The notes below the pieces were generated by a model that did not search any database, had not been told where the DNA came from, and saw nothing but the letters and a program-made list of their open reading frames with translations. 64,000 nucleotides of DNA, taken from Brevibacillus fulvus (GTDB lineage: Bacteria; Bacillota; Bacilli; Brevibacillales; Brevibacillaceae). The DNA lies in contig NZ_JAFBEB010000005.1 in NCBI RefSeq assembly GCF_016908525.1, positions 62,001 to 126,000 of the forward strand, written 5' to 3'. The translations under genes and the position numbers were made by a program. The stretch's first letter is position 1, and every line of letters starts with the position of its first letter. Below, in pieces: positions 36,373-45,374 of this stretch.

Positions 36373-36855
36373 ATGTCAGAAGAAACTTTATTTCAGCAAT
36401 TTTCGTTTGTTCGCAATCATACGTTGCAGCACTTCGACTCGCTGACTGAAGAAGTGGCTGACCAAATACCGGCAGGATTCCGCAACAACATTCGCTGGAA
36501 CCTCGGCCACATTTATGTCTCACTCGAAGGATTCCTGGCAGTTACCACCGGACAGCCAGCCAATTACCCTGATGGCTTTGCCGATTTCTTTAAAGGCGGC
36601 AGCAAACCGACTGACTGGACGGCAGAACCGCCCTCCCTCCGTACGCTTAAAACATTGCTGGAAGAGCAAGTTGGCCGAGTAACCGACATGTTGACCGGCC
36701 GTTTGGAAGAGCCGCTGTCCAAACCGTTTTCACTCGGAGGCGGCAGACTTGTTCTGAATACGATGGGGGAAGTGCTCGGCTTCACATTGTATCACGAAGG
36801 ATATCACCTTGGGGCGATCAGTGGCCTGTTGCGCGGGATAGAAGGCACTCGTTAG
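36373..36855 (+). CDS. DinB-like four-helix-bundle protein
   Basis: 160 residues of the DinB/YfiT fold. The putative metal-binding histidines are in WNLGHIYVSLEG and LYHEGYHLGAISGLL, the usual spacing for this superfamily. Members include thiol transferases (bacillithiol-dependent in Firmicutes) and proteins of unknown role; nothing here decides between them. It follows thiN by 26 bp and has its own terminator. Confidence 0.85.
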   Translation: MSEETLFQQFSFVRNHTLQHFDSLTEEVADQIPAGFRNNIRWNLGHIYVSLEGFLAVTTGQPANYPDGFADFFKGGSKPTDWTAEPPSLRTLKTLLEEQVGRVTDMLTGRLEEPLSKPFSLGGGRLVLNTMGEVLGFTLYHEGYHLGAISGLLRGIEGTR

Positions 36856-36866
36856 CATCAAGTCGC

Positions 36867-36895
36867 GGAGAGCATGGGATGTGCTCTCCTTTTTT
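36867..36895 (+). terminator. Terminator after the DinB gene
   Basis: GGAGAGCA and TGCTCTCC with a seven-base loop, followed by TTTTTTG. Confidence 0.92.
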
Positions 36896-37036
36896 GTTAA
36901 GACGGCCGCTCAGTCTTCTGCTTTTTTTCAAAAAGCTGCGCGGGCAACTGACCATACCTTTCCCCTTCCTCTGCAATACACTACTGGTAGAGTCTCATCA
37001 GACCTGCCAAACTTGCCTGCCAGAGGAGGGAACCAA

Positions 37037-38023
37037 TTGAAAGCCCTGCCGCAAAATGCGAAGAAGCCAGTTTATCAGAAAATCGCCCATCAATATCGGT
37101 TGCGGTTTCTCCGTATGGAATCGCACCGTTCGCTCTACAATCCCGGAGCCCTGCGCGTGGAAACCGACAAAGGGATCTTTTTGCTAAAGCCTTACCTCCG
37201 CTCGAAGCAGCGCTTGGCGAAGCTTTCTGCCTACATGAAAAAGCTGCAAAAAGCCGGTTTTGCCAAACTTCCACATTGGCGGGAGACACCAAGCAAGCAG
37301 AGATGGGTAGAAGTCGAAGGAAGACTGTTCTACCTGACCGACTGGATTGAGGGACAGCCCTTTGTCGCCGATGAGCATCATTACTTCTTATTAGGGCAAA
37401 CGTTGGCAGAGCTGCATCTTATCTCCCGTACATTCACACCTTCTGTTAAACCTGTTCCAATTGCCAAGTGGAAGAAGCTGCATAACTCCTATCGCGAATT
37501 TCGCCTCCATCTTCCGAAAGTCTCTAAACAAACATCGGAAGTTGGCAGATGGTTTACCCAGCACGGCCCTCACTGTCTGACACTCTCTGCACAAGGCTGG
37601 AGTACAATTCAATTGCCGAGAATCCAACGCCTGCTGCAGGCGGAAATGGCGCGTCCCAGCTTCATTCACGGCGATGTGACAACCCCCAACCTGATCTCAA
37701 CCAGCTCCGGTCTCTACTTGATCGATTGGGATTTTGCCGGGATTGGCTCTGCCTACCTGGAACTTGTGCAAGCCTTGACCAATACAGCGGATTTCAACAT
37801 TCCTTTCCTCGACGCCATCCTGGCGGGCTATACGGAGGTACTCCCCCTTCGTCCTGACGAGAAATTGTTGATCAGCGCCTTGTTCAAGCTGCCGCGTGAA
37901 GCTTGGAGCGTCTGTATTCGCACAGCTCGAAAGCTGCCGCCGCGAGCTTTTCAGCCTTTGCGTCAAACCTGGCAAAACAGGCTGAAAGCGATCAACTGGG
38001 TGGAGGAATGGGCTTACCGCTAA
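37037..38023 (+). CDS. CotS-like spore-coat/aminoglycoside-kinase-fold protein
   Basis: 328 residues with the aminoglycoside phosphotransferase/CotS fold: an N-terminal lobe with KGIFLLKPYLRS, the catalytic loop FIHGDVTTPNLIS and the metal-binding YLIDWDFAGIG. Homologues are spore-coat proteins of the CotS/YutH/YsxE group; some may be real kinases since the catalytic Asp and Asn remain. A TTG start at 37037, six bases after GAGGAGGG, fits better than the ATG at 36881, which lies inside the preceding terminator region. Confidence 0.82.
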   Translation: MKALPQNAKKPVYQKIAHQYRLRFLRMESHRSLYNPGALRVETDKGIFLLKPYLRSKQRLAKLSAYMKKLQKAGFAKLPHWRETPSKQRWVEVEGRLFYLTDWIEGQPFVADEHHYFLLGQTLAELHLISRTFTPSVKPVPIAKWKKLHNSYREFRLHLPKVSKQTSEVGRWFTQHGPHCLTLSAQGWSTIQLPRIQRLLQAEMARPSFIHGDVTTPNLISTSSGLYLIDWDFAGIGSAYLELVQALTNTADFNIPFLDAILAGYTEVLPLRPDEKLLISALFKLPREAWSVCIRTARKLPPRAFQPLRQTWQNRLKAINWVEEWAYR

Positions 38024-38039
38024 ATTTGCGGCTGACAGC

Positions 38040-38717
38040 CTACAGATTGGGAATCTGCCAGTCGATCGGCCCGCTCCCGATTGAGCGAAGAAATTGATTC
38101 GTTTTGGAGAAAGGTCTGCTTCCAAAAAAGCCGCGGCTGGCGGATAACGGACTGGGATGAGGAGAACTGATAATAAAATGATGACCATTGGTGATCAGTT
38201 CACGCTTTGCCTGGGCATGTTTTCCCCACAGCAAAAAGACAAGCGGTCTTTCCCGTTGGTTCAGCGCGGCAATCACTTTGTCGGTAAACTGCTCCCATCC
38301 CTTTCCTTTATGGGAGTTGGGCAGACCTTCCCTGACGGTCAAAACCGTGTTTAACAGCAAAACCCCTTGCTCTGCCCATTTGATCAGATAGCCGTTATTG
38401 GGCAGATCACAGCCAACATCTGCGCGCAATTCTTTGAAAATATTTTGCAAAGACGGCGGAATGGCTACTCCCGGCTTCACAGAAAAACTTAACCCATGCG
38501 CCTGTCCCGGCCCATGGTAGGGGTCCTGGCCCAGAATGACCACTTTGGCCTGTTCGTAAGGCGTATAGTGAAGCGCATTAAATATGTCATACATATCAGG
38601 ATAAATTGTGTGGCGTTGATATTCCTCTGCCAAAAATTGACGCAATTGAGTATAATACGGTTTGGTAAATTCCTCTTCCAGCAGCGAAGCCCAGTCATTG
38701 CGCAAAATCTGTTTCAT
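38040..38717 (-). CDS. ung: Uracil-DNA glycosylase
   Basis: Family 1 UDG of 225 residues that excises uracil from DNA. Signature motifs are [20 protein letters not shown] (catalytic Asp), LLLNTVLTV (uracil-binding Asn) and [13 protein letters not shown] (catalytic His). The ATG at 38717 starts [13 protein letters not shown], matching orthologues; upstream in-frame starts lack a ribosome site. Convergent with the CotS-like gene, 16 bp apart. Confidence 0.97.
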   Translation of the reverse strand: MKQILRNDWASLLEEEFTKPYYTQLRQFLAEEYQRHTIYPDMYDIFNALHYTPYEQAKVVILGQDPYHGPGQAHGLSFSVKPGVAIPPSLQNIFKELRADVGCDLPNNGYLIKWAEQGVLLLNTVLTVREGLPNSHKGKGWEQFTDKVIAALNQRERPLVFLLWGKHAQAKRELITNGHHFIISSPHPSPLSASRGFFGSRPFSKTNQFLRSIGSGPIDWQIPNL

Positions 38718-38827
38718 TGTTAGCAACATCCTCACTGACGTATAATTTCTACAATTGATTATACTCGTTCCGACTGCATCAGCCGATCAAAAAATGGCTC
38801 TGTCAAAAAAATTGAAGCTATTTCCTT

Positions 38828-38857
38828 TTGACTACATAATATGGCATATATTATATT
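38828..38857 (+). promoter_or_regulatory. Promoter of the amino-acid ABC binding protein
   Basis: TTGACT (38828-38833) with TTATAT (38851-38856, 17-base spacer) or TATATT one base further. The surrounding sequence is very AT-rich. The start codon lies about 45 bases downstream, with GGGGG as ribosome site. Confidence 0.65.
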
Positions 38858-38901
38858 ATTCTTAATTATTATAAAAATATAGAAAAAACAGGGGGTTAAA
38901 C

Positions 38902-39726
38902 ATGAAAAAAGCACTCTTTACCGTCCTATCCTGTCTTTTGGCGTTAACTGTTTCTGCTTGCGGCAGTTCTGGCCAAAGCCAAAGCACTTCGGGCAACGAC
39001 AGCTCAAATGGAGCTGCCGCACCGGCTGAATCCAGCGCTCCCGCAAAAGAGAAATATGTCTTTGGTACAGATGCGACTTATCCACCATTTGAGTTTGAGA
39101 AAGACGGCAAATATGTCGGAATCGATATCGACTTGTTGAATGCCATCGCGGAAGCCGAAGGGTTTGAAATTGAGATCAAGCCGATGGACTTCAAAGGGAT
39201 TATCCCGGGGATCACCTCCAAGCAATTGGACGGTGCTGCCGCTGGTATCAGCATCACTGATGAACGCAAACAGGTGATCGACTTCTCGGAGCCTTACTAC
39301 CAAGCCGGACTCTCTCTGGTTGTCCGCGCAGATAACGAAACAATCAAAAATCCGGAAGACCTGAAAGGCAAAACGATCGCGATCAAAAAAGGTACCACCG
39401 GCGCCAAATTCGCAGAAGAGCTGGCGCAAAAATACGGCGCGGAAATTAAATATTTTGATGACAGCCCTGCCATGTTCCAGGAAGTCGTTAACGGCAACGC
39501 CGACGTAACGCTCGAAGACTACCCTGTTGTTTCTTACAAAATTGCCGTTGACCCCAACTCCAACCTGAAAATCGTCGGTGACCGTCTGAATGGTGACTAT
39601 TATGGGATTGGCGTCGCCAAAGGAAATGAAGAGTTGCTCAAAAAGATTAACGATGGTTTGAAAAAGGTTCAGGAGAGCGGCAAATACGACGAAATCATCA
39701 AGACATATCTGGGTGAACAAAAATAA
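38902..39726 (+). CDS. Polar amino-acid ABC transporter substrate-binding lipoprotein
   Basis: 274 residues. The lipobox LTVSACGSS gives a lipid-anchored extracellular protein. A Ser/Ala-rich linker (about 23-50) leads to a family 3 periplasmic-binding fold: YVFGTDATYPPFEF, GIDIDLLNAIAE, GAAAGISITDERK and the ending YDEIIKTYLGE. It binds glutamine, arginine or a related polar amino acid. An internal terminator follows before the permease gene. Confidence 0.92.
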   Translation: MKKALFTVLSCLLALTVSACGSSGQSQSTSGNDSSNGAAAPAESSAPAKEKYVFGTDATYPPFEFEKDGKYVGIDIDLLNAIAEAEGFEIEIKPMDFKGIIPGITSKQLDGAAAGISITDERKQVIDFSEPYYQAGLSLVVRADNETIKNPEDLKGKTIAIKKGTTGAKFAEELAQKYGAEIKYFDDSPAMFQEVVNGNADVTLEDYPVVSYKIAVDPNSNLKIVGDRLNGDYYGIGVAKGNEELLKKINDGLKKVQESGKYDEIIKTYLGEQK

Positions 39727-39734
39727 TGCGGTGC

Positions 39735-39761
39735 AAAAGGACGCGACAGCGTCCTTTTTTT
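39735..39761 (+). terminator. Intercistronic terminator between binding protein and permease
   Basis: AAAAGGACGC and GCGTCCTTTT with a GACA loop, then further T. It probably ends most transcripts after the binding-protein gene, leaving less mRNA for the permease, a common ratio control in binding-protein operons. Confidence 0.88.
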
Positions 39762-39792
39762 GGAGCAATTTCATACGAGAGGGGAGCGAACA

Positions 39793-40446
39793 GTGAAAAG
39801 TTCATGGCAAGTTATTGTGGATGCATTACCGATTTTGGCAAAAGGTTTGCTCGTGACGATCGAGATTACGGTGCTTGCTCTTATTATCGCCCTGATTATC
39901 GGGCTGTTTATTGGTTTGATGAATACCGCACGAACGAAAATTCTGCGGTCGATCGGAACGGTCTACATTGACATCATTCGCGGCACGCCGCTGCTCGTGC
40001 AAATTTTTATCATTTACTTCGGGATTCCCTATGCGCTTGATTTTCAAATTGACGAATTTGTCGCGGGGATTGCCGCCATCAGTTTAAACGCTTCCGCTTA
40101 TTTGGCCGAAATTTTCCGCGCCGGTATTCAATCTGTCGATGGCGGACAGATGGAAGCTGCCCGTTCGCTCGGTTTGACGCGGGGACAGGCCATGCGGTTG
40201 GTTGTCTTGCCGCAAGCGGTGCGAAGAATGATTCCGGCCTTTGTCAACCAGGCGATCGTCAGCATGAAAGATACGTCGCTGTTAACCGTTATCGGGATTC
40301 GCGAGTTGACCAACAGCGGGGAAATTATTATTTCGGGGAACTACCGGTTTTTTGAGATTTGGATTACCGTTGCCGTTTTTTATTTTGTCTTTATCCATTT
40401 GCTGACCTTGTTCTCCCGCTATCTGGAAAAACGGTTGGCCAACTAA
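39793..40446 (+). CDS. Polar amino-acid ABC transporter permease (HisM/GlnP type)
   Basis: 217 residues with several hydrophobic segments (LALIIALIIGLFIGL and others), the family signature IDIIRGTPLLVQIF and the EAA loop EAARSLGLTRGQAMRLVVLPQA that docks the ATPase. A GTG start at 39793 follows GAGGGGAG. No ATP-binding subunit gene follows: an intrinsic terminator and then an unrelated permease gene come next, so the ATPase must be encoded elsewhere. Confidence 0.92.
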   Translation: MKSSWQVIVDALPILAKGLLVTIEITVLALIIALIIGLFIGLMNTARTKILRSIGTVYIDIIRGTPLLVQIFIIYFGIPYALDFQIDEFVAGIAAISLNASAYLAEIFRAGIQSVDGGQMEAARSLGLTRGQAMRLVVLPQAVRRMIPAFVNQAIVSMKDTSLLTVIGIRELTNSGEIIISGNYRFFEIWITVAVFYFVFIHLLTLFSRYLEKRLAN

Positions 40447-40504
40447 GCTGCTGTCAATCCCGGCATGCTCACATCCAACGGGGAAACCGGCTGTTTGCCT
40501 TCTT

Positions 40505-40533
40505 AGAGCATCATGTTTACGGTGCTCTTTTTT
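40505..40533 (+). terminator. Terminator after the ABC permease
   Basis: AGAGCA and TGCTCT around a 12-base loop, followed by TTTTTTC. Confidence 0.8.
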
Positions 40534-40698
40534 CTTTGATGGGTGCCAAATGCTGTCAGTTCAATTCGCCGCGATGTGGGGAAAACTAGAGGTGTTCATC
40601 TCCCCCTGCAAAAAATCGTGCTTTCTGTTATAATTCTGTACGGTACGTCAGCGCAGACGTATCGGGTGGGTGAGGGTTTATTACTTAAAGAAGGGACT

Positions 40699-41946
40699 AT
40701 GATGCGTACAGCTGTTAACAAGGAGCTGCTGGCTGGTCTGACCTCTTATTTTACCAGTGTGTATGTAATTGTCGTGAATGCGATCATTCTCGCCGACGCT
40801 GGCATTCCTCTGGAAGCAGGAATCACGGCTACCGCGCTTACCGCTTTTGTCGGATGCCTGTTGATGGCCTTCTGGGCGAAAGCGCCGGTCATTCTTGTCC
40901 CGGGAATGGGCATAAACGCGTTTTTTACCTACACTGTTGTTCGCACGATGGGGCTATCCTGGCAAGAAGCGCTTGCTGCTGTCTTTTTGTCCGGACTGAT
41001 TTTTTGCCTGATCGCCTTCACCAAACTCGCTCAACTGCTTAGTCAAGCGATTCCGGCTTCCCTGAAGGAAGCGATCAGTGTCGGAATCGGATTGTTCCTG
41101 ATCTTTATCGGCCTGCAAAAAGGCGGAATCATCGTGAATAATGAAAGCACCTTCGTTGCCCTCGGCGATCTCGGCAGCTTGCCTGTCCTCGTGACCGTGA
41201 TTGGACTGGTGCTGAACATTGTGTTGCATGTAAAAAATATAAAGGGAAGTTTCCTGATTGGCATCGTCACCAGTTCATTGATCGCCTGGCTGTTTGGGCT
41301 GATTGATTTGAGCGGGATGCAATGGGAGGGCATTTCGTTTACTGAATACAGCACCGTGGTCGGATCGCTGTCTTTTGCCGATCTCGGTCAATTTGGCTTC
41401 TGGATGGCCACCTTCTCATTCACGATGGTGATTGTTTTTGAAAACATGGGGCTGTTGCACAGCTTGCTTGAAGACAAACAGAAGTTCTCCCGTGCTTACC
41501 AAGCGAACGCGATCTCGGTCATGGGAGCAGGGCTGCTCGGTTCCTCTCCCACAGTGTCGGCTGTGGAAAGCGCCGCCGGAATTGCCGCAGGAGGAAAAAC
41601 CGGAACGACTGCGATCACAACCGGCCTCCTCTTTTTGCTGACCTTGTTCTTTATTCCGGTCATCAAAATGATTCCGGATCAGGCTGTTGCTCCGGTATTG
41701 ATCATCATTGGCGGACTGATGGTGCAAAATATCCGTCACTTGCCACTGCAGGACTTCTCTCAGGCGTTTCCCGCCATTTTGATCATTGCCCTGATTCCGC
41801 TGACATACAGTATCGTCGACGGAATTGGCTTTGGCTTCATCGCGTATGTGTTGATCCAATTTGCCCGGCGCAAAGTTCGAGAATTGCCGCTGACCCTGAT
41901 CTTTATCAGCGCCTTGTTTTTATTGAACTTTATTGTGCAAGCATAA
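40699..41946 (+). CDS. NCS2 family nucleobase permease (AzgA-like)
   Basis: 415 residues with a polytopic core. AzgA/PbuG-type signatures include ILVPGMGINAFFTYTVV, VSVGIGLFLIFIGL-type helix 4, the substrate region FSFTMVIVFENMG and SSPTVSAVESAAGIAAGGKTG. It probably imports hypoxanthine, guanine or adenine. The double ATG at 40699/40702 follows GAAGGG. A TATAAT box near 40631 may be its -10. No purine riboswitch is visible upstream, although a small hairpin (TACGTC/GACGTA) is. Confidence 0.88.
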   Translation: MMRTAVNKELLAGLTSYFTSVYVIVVNAIILADAGIPLEAGITATALTAFVGCLLMAFWAKAPVILVPGMGINAFFTYTVVRTMGLSWQEALAAVFLSGLIFCLIAFTKLAQLLSQAIPASLKEAISVGIGLFLIFIGLQKGGIIVNNESTFVALGDLGSLPVLVTVIGLVLNIVLHVKNIKGSFLIGIVTSSLIAWLFGLIDLSGMQWEGISFTEYSTVVGSLSFADLGQFGFWMATFSFTMVIVFENMGLLHSLLEDKQKFSRAYQANAISVMGAGLLGSSPTVSAVESAAGIAAGGKTGTTAITTGLLFLLTLFFIPVIKMIPDQAVAPVLIIIGGLMVQNIRHLPLQDFSQAFPAILIIALIPLTYSIVDGIGFGFIAYVLIQFARRKVRELPLTLIFISALFLLNFIVQA

Positions 41947-41948
41947 CG

Positions 41949-41988
41949 AAACCACTCGGTGGCTGCTGTCCATCGAGTGGTTTTATTT
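41949..41988. terminator. Bidirectional terminator between the NCS2 and MFS genes
   Basis: AAACCACTCG and CGAGTGGTTT form a perfect 10-bp stem between convergent genes; TTTTATTT follows on the plus strand. Confidence 0.88.
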
Positions 41989-41989
41989 G

Positions 41990-43291
41990 TTACTTTTCAG
42001 GAGACAACAGGCGTGGTTTTTGCATCGGTTGCGGCGATAAAAAAGCAAGCAATGCACCCAAGCCCCAAAAAACGACCGTGACCCATAAGATCGGGTTGTA
42101 TGCGCCAAGATAATCATAGACCCAGCCGAATGGAATAGGCCCAAGAGCCGAACCAATCACCGTCGCCGCTGTGGTCACGCTGTTAATGCTGCCGAGATGC
42201 TTTCTGCCGAAGTAGTTGGGCCAAACCACATTTAACGGAATATTCATAAAGCCCTGCGCTACTCCCCAGGCAATCGCAAAGCAAAATACCATCGCATCGG
42301 AATGGGCAAAGATCAATAATAGCGGAGCGGCGATATTCAACAGCAAAGTCAGGCCAAACATCGTATGAACCTTGACCCGCTCCACGATAAAACCGGAAGC
42401 AAGCGAACAAACGAAGCTTACCAGCGGTACCAGGCTTAGCACAAACGCGGTCGTCGTCCGGCTGATATGATGCTCCTCCATAATCGAGAAAATTTGAAAC
42501 GTCACTCCCGTATAAATCATTGCCGGGATCGCCGTACAGATCAGCATGAACCAAAAAGCCCTTGTCTTCGTCGCTTCGGCCAATGTCCAGGAGATATCGG
42601 TCACCGGGCTGGAACCGGCTTCCCCTTCTTGCTTGTCAGCGATTTGATCAGGCTGCAAACCGACCTCTTCCGGCCGGTTTCGCACGAAAAAGAAGGCGAT
42701 TGGCACAAAAATCAGGAGCAACGCTGTCCCCAGTACCATCCAGGCAACCCGCCAGCCGTAGCTTTCGATCAACCAGTTGCCGAGCGGGGGGAAACAGGCT
42801 GCGCCGAGCAATCCTCCCAAGCCGGCGAAACTGAGGGCGCGTCCCCTTCGTTTGATAAACCATTGGGAAACGAGCGTATTGGGAATAAGCGTAAGAGAAC
42901 CTTGCCCAAAAAAACGAACCATAAAAAATCCGACAAATAAGGTGAACGGTCCCGCGACGGTACTGTTCCAAAAACAGGCAAGCCCCAAACAAACGCCGGC
43001 CAAAGTCATCATTACCCGCCGGCCATAGCGGTCAACCGCCTTTCCCACAAGAAACAGCAGCAATCCGGAAATCAAGGTGGCCAATGAGTAAATCCCCGAT
43101 ACGGCCGTCCGATCCAGCTGCAAGTCATGGATATACGACTCAATAAATACGGAATTGGAATAAGTTTGCCCCGGTCCGGAAAAGAAAATGCCGATTGCGC
43201 TGATCAGAACAATAACCCATCCGTAAAAAAAGGACACATTGATCGGAACAGACTTGTAGGAAAGCTTTGTTGACAGATGATTAGATGACAC
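41990..43291 (-). CDS. MFS transporter, oxalate/formate antiporter or monocarboxylate type
   Basis: 433 residues, about 12 membrane segments, with features of the OxlT/MCT-like MFS group: a YGWVIVLISAIGIFFSGPGQTYSNSVF first helix, GKAVDRYGRRVMM in loop 2-3 and the SQWFIKRRGRALSFAGLGG segment. It likely carries a small mono- or dicarboxylate. The GTG start at 43291 follows GGAGGG; the frame is open 12 codons further without a ribosome site. Confidence 0.85.
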   Translation of the reverse strand: MSSNHLSTKLSYKSVPINVSFFYGWVIVLISAIGIFFSGPGQTYSNSVFIESYIHDLQLDRTAVSGIYSLATLISGLLLFLVGKAVDRYGRRVMMTLAGVCLGLACFWNSTVAGPFTLFVGFFMVRFFGQGSLTLIPNTLVSQWFIKRRGRALSFAGLGGLLGAACFPPLGNWLIESYGWRVAWMVLGTALLLIFVPIAFFFVRNRPEEVGLQPDQIADKQEGEAGSSPVTDISWTLAEATKTRAFWFMLICTAIPAMIYTGVTFQIFSIMEEHHISRTTTAFVLSLVPLVSFVCSLASGFIVERVKVHTMFGLTLLLNIAAPLLLIFAHSDAMVFCFAIAWGVAQGFMNIPLNVVWPNYFGRKHLGSINSVTTAATVIGSALGPIPFGWVYDYLGAYNPILWVTVVFWGLGALLAFLSPQPMQKPRLLSPEK

Positions 43292-43435
43292 GCGCGTTCC
43301 CTCCATTGCCGAGCGGAATTTTACCATTTTTCAAGCAATACTGAATATATACGACCCGGCGCCATCATTTGTCAAGCAAACGTCGCCAAACAATTCCGGC
43401 AAAAGGGCTATGCAGCAGTCATCGCATTTCGTCAT

Positions 43436-43461
43436 AAAAAAAAGCACCGTATCGGTGCTCT
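43436..43461 (-). terminator. Terminator after the dicarboxylate symporter gene
   Basis: AGCACCG and CGGTGCT followed on the minus strand by TTTTTTTTATG. A second hairpin (AACCGCTTTCGC/GCGAAAACGGTT, 43477-43527) lies directly after the stop. Apart from these two hairpins, the 245-bp gap before the next gene shows nothing. Confidence 0.88.
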
Positions 43462-43536
43462 TGTCGAAAAGAAACAACCGCTTTCGCAGGGCGGCTTTGT
43501 CCACCCCCCAGCGAAAACGGTTTCCAACAGCTTTTT

Positions 43537-44790
43537 CTACAAACTTGCCAAGTATTTATCACCTTTTGCTTGATCGTATTGGCCTTCCCATTTGGATATA
43601 ACCACTGCGGCCAAGGAATTGCCCAATACGTTGACCACCGTGCGCGCCATGTCGAGCAGGCGGTCAATTCCAGCGATAAAGGCTAATCCTTCCAACGGGA
43701 TCCCCACCGAGCCAAGTGTAGCCAGCAAGACGACAAAAGAAACCCCTGGCACCCCGGCAATTCCCTTCGATGTGACCATCAACACCAAGACGAGCGTGAT
43801 CTGCGTGCCAATCGAAAGATCGATCCCATACATTTGGGCGATAAACAAAGCTGCGATCGCCTGGTACAATGTAGAACCGTCCAAGTTAAAGGAATACCCC
43901 GATGGAACTACAAACGATGTAATTGCCTGCGGGCAGCCGAATTTCTCCATCTTCTCGATGATTTTCGGCAACACGGCCTCCGAACTCGCCGTGGAGTAGG
44001 CGAGCAGCATCTCGTCTTTCAAAATCTTCATTAGAGAAAAAATACTCGTTCCAGACATTTTTGCCACGATCCCAAGTACGACAACGACAAAGAAAATCAT
44101 CGCGCCATAAACAAGCAAAACCAGTTTTCCCAAAGGAGTCAGCGAACCGATGCCAAATTTGGAAACCGTAACACCAATCAAGGCGAATACTCCAAATGGT
44201 GCGAATTTCATAACTTGATTGGTAACCCAGAACATTGCATCGGCGACACCGCGGAAAAAGGAAACGACCGGTTTGCCTTTTTCACCGACGGCCGCTACAC
44301 CCAACCCAAACATGACGGAGAAGAAAATGATCGCCAACATGTCGCCATTATACATCGCTTCGAAGATGTTTTTCGGCACGATGTTGACAAAAGTGCTGAC
44401 CAAGCTGTGGCTCTCCGCATTATGCGCCGTTTCTACATAACTGTTAATGTCCGTTTTGGCCAAGTCATGCATATTGACACCGGCCCCTGGTTGAAACAGG
44501 TTGCCTGCAAGCAGTCCAATGATAATCGCCACCGTTGTGACAATTTCAAAATAGAGCAGCGTTTTCCCGCCGATTTTGCCGAGCTTTTTGGTGTCCCCAA
44601 CACCCGCTACACCTACAATCAATGTGGAAATGACGATCGGGATCACGATCATCTTGATCAGGCGCAAAAAGACGTCGCCAATCGGCTGCAAGTAGCTGGC
44701 AACCGTCGGATTGCCGTAGAAGATGGCACCGACAATAATCCCGGCGATCAGCCCAAGCAAAATTTGCAAAGCAAGTCCAATTTTTTTCAT
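43537..44790 (-). CDS. Dicarboxylate/amino acid:cation symporter (DAACS family)
   Basis: 417 residues of the GltP/DctA fold. Diagnostic sequences are the serine-rich re-entrant loop AYSTASSEAVLPKI, the helix 7 motif NLDGSTLY, and SKGIAGVPGVSFVVL. It imports glutamate/aspartate or C4-dicarboxylates with protons or sodium. It is transcribed away from leuS. The roughly 270 bases before its start hold no other gene. Confidence 0.92.
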   Translation of the reverse strand: MKKIGLALQILLGLIAGIIVGAIFYGNPTVASYLQPIGDVFLRLIKMIVIPIVISTLIVGVAGVGDTKKLGKIGGKTLLYFEIVTTVAIIIGLLAGNLFQPGAGVNMHDLAKTDINSYVETAHNAESHSLVSTFVNIVPKNIFEAMYNGDMLAIIFFSVMFGLGVAAVGEKGKPVVSFFRGVADAMFWVTNQVMKFAPFGVFALIGVTVSKFGIGSLTPLGKLVLLVYGAMIFFVVVVLGIVAKMSGTSIFSLMKILKDEMLLAYSTASSEAVLPKIIEKMEKFGCPQAITSFVVPSGYSFNLDGSTLYQAIAALFIAQMYGIDLSIGTQITLVLVLMVTSKGIAGVPGVSFVVLLATLGSVGIPLEGLAFIAGIDRLLDMARTVVNVLGNSLAAVVISKWEGQYDQAKGDKYLASL

Positions 44791-45028
44791 TGGAAACCCC
44801 CTTTTCTCTCTCTGTTAGTTCATCTAATGAAGACACAAAAAATCCCGGATCAGGGAAAAGAGTTGTCCATTTTGCACAGACAAAAAATAGTCGAATTATG
44901 TCGTCTATGTTACAATTTTAGCAGAGAGCGGAGAGTAAACACAATATACTATCAAATATTACATATCGCACAACTTGCGCTATTCTGCTGAAAAAATTCT
45001 ATTGGCAACAAATAACTTGATTCAACGC

Positions 45029-45057
45029 TTGCTGTTTATGAAAAAATTAATTACAAT
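45029..45057 (+). promoter_or_regulatory. leuS promoter
   Basis: TTGCTG (45029-45034), a 17-base spacer and TACAAT (45052-45057). Start predicted near 45064, just ahead of the T-box leader. Confidence 0.7.
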
Positions 45058-45064
45058 ACATGGT

Positions 45065-45340
45065 AATGTAGTAATCATATAAGGTAAAGCAATGAAAAGG
45101 ACCAGTAGGGAGTAAATCAGGTTTAGAGAGTTGACGGTTGGTGCAAGTCAATCCTTGGTTGCTCGTGAACTCGCCTTTAAGCTGCAAATATGAACGGTCG
45201 CTTCGCGCGCATCCAAGTAGTATTTGCCGTTTTCCGCGTTAAGGAGCAGAGTGAGTGTAGTTATACACTAAGTTGGGTGGTACCGCGGGAAGATTTCAAC
45301 CTCTCGTCCCTTTTGTTCAGGGATGGGAGGTTTTCTTATA
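45065..45340 (+). promoter_or_regulatory. T-box riboswitch controlling leuS
   Basis: The leader contains the AGTA/GAAC-type specifier domain with CTC (leucine) at about 45170-45172 in GTGAACTCGCC. It also has the T-box sequence GGGTGGTACCGCGG (45275-45288), whose TGGT pairs with the ACCA end of uncharged tRNA-Leu, and a terminator (AACCTC-CGTCCC/GGGATG-GGAGGTT, 45299-45336) ending in TTTTCTTA. Uncharged tRNA-Leu would favour the antiterminator and turn leuS on. Confidence 0.95.
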
Positions 45341-45374
45341 GGAATCCCTTACATGAATGACAGGAGGCACTGAC

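Noticed and set aside
40560-40698. Purine riboswitch before the NCS2 permease
   Set aside because: The conserved loop and core sequences of the purine aptamer are absent; only small unrelated hairpins are seen.
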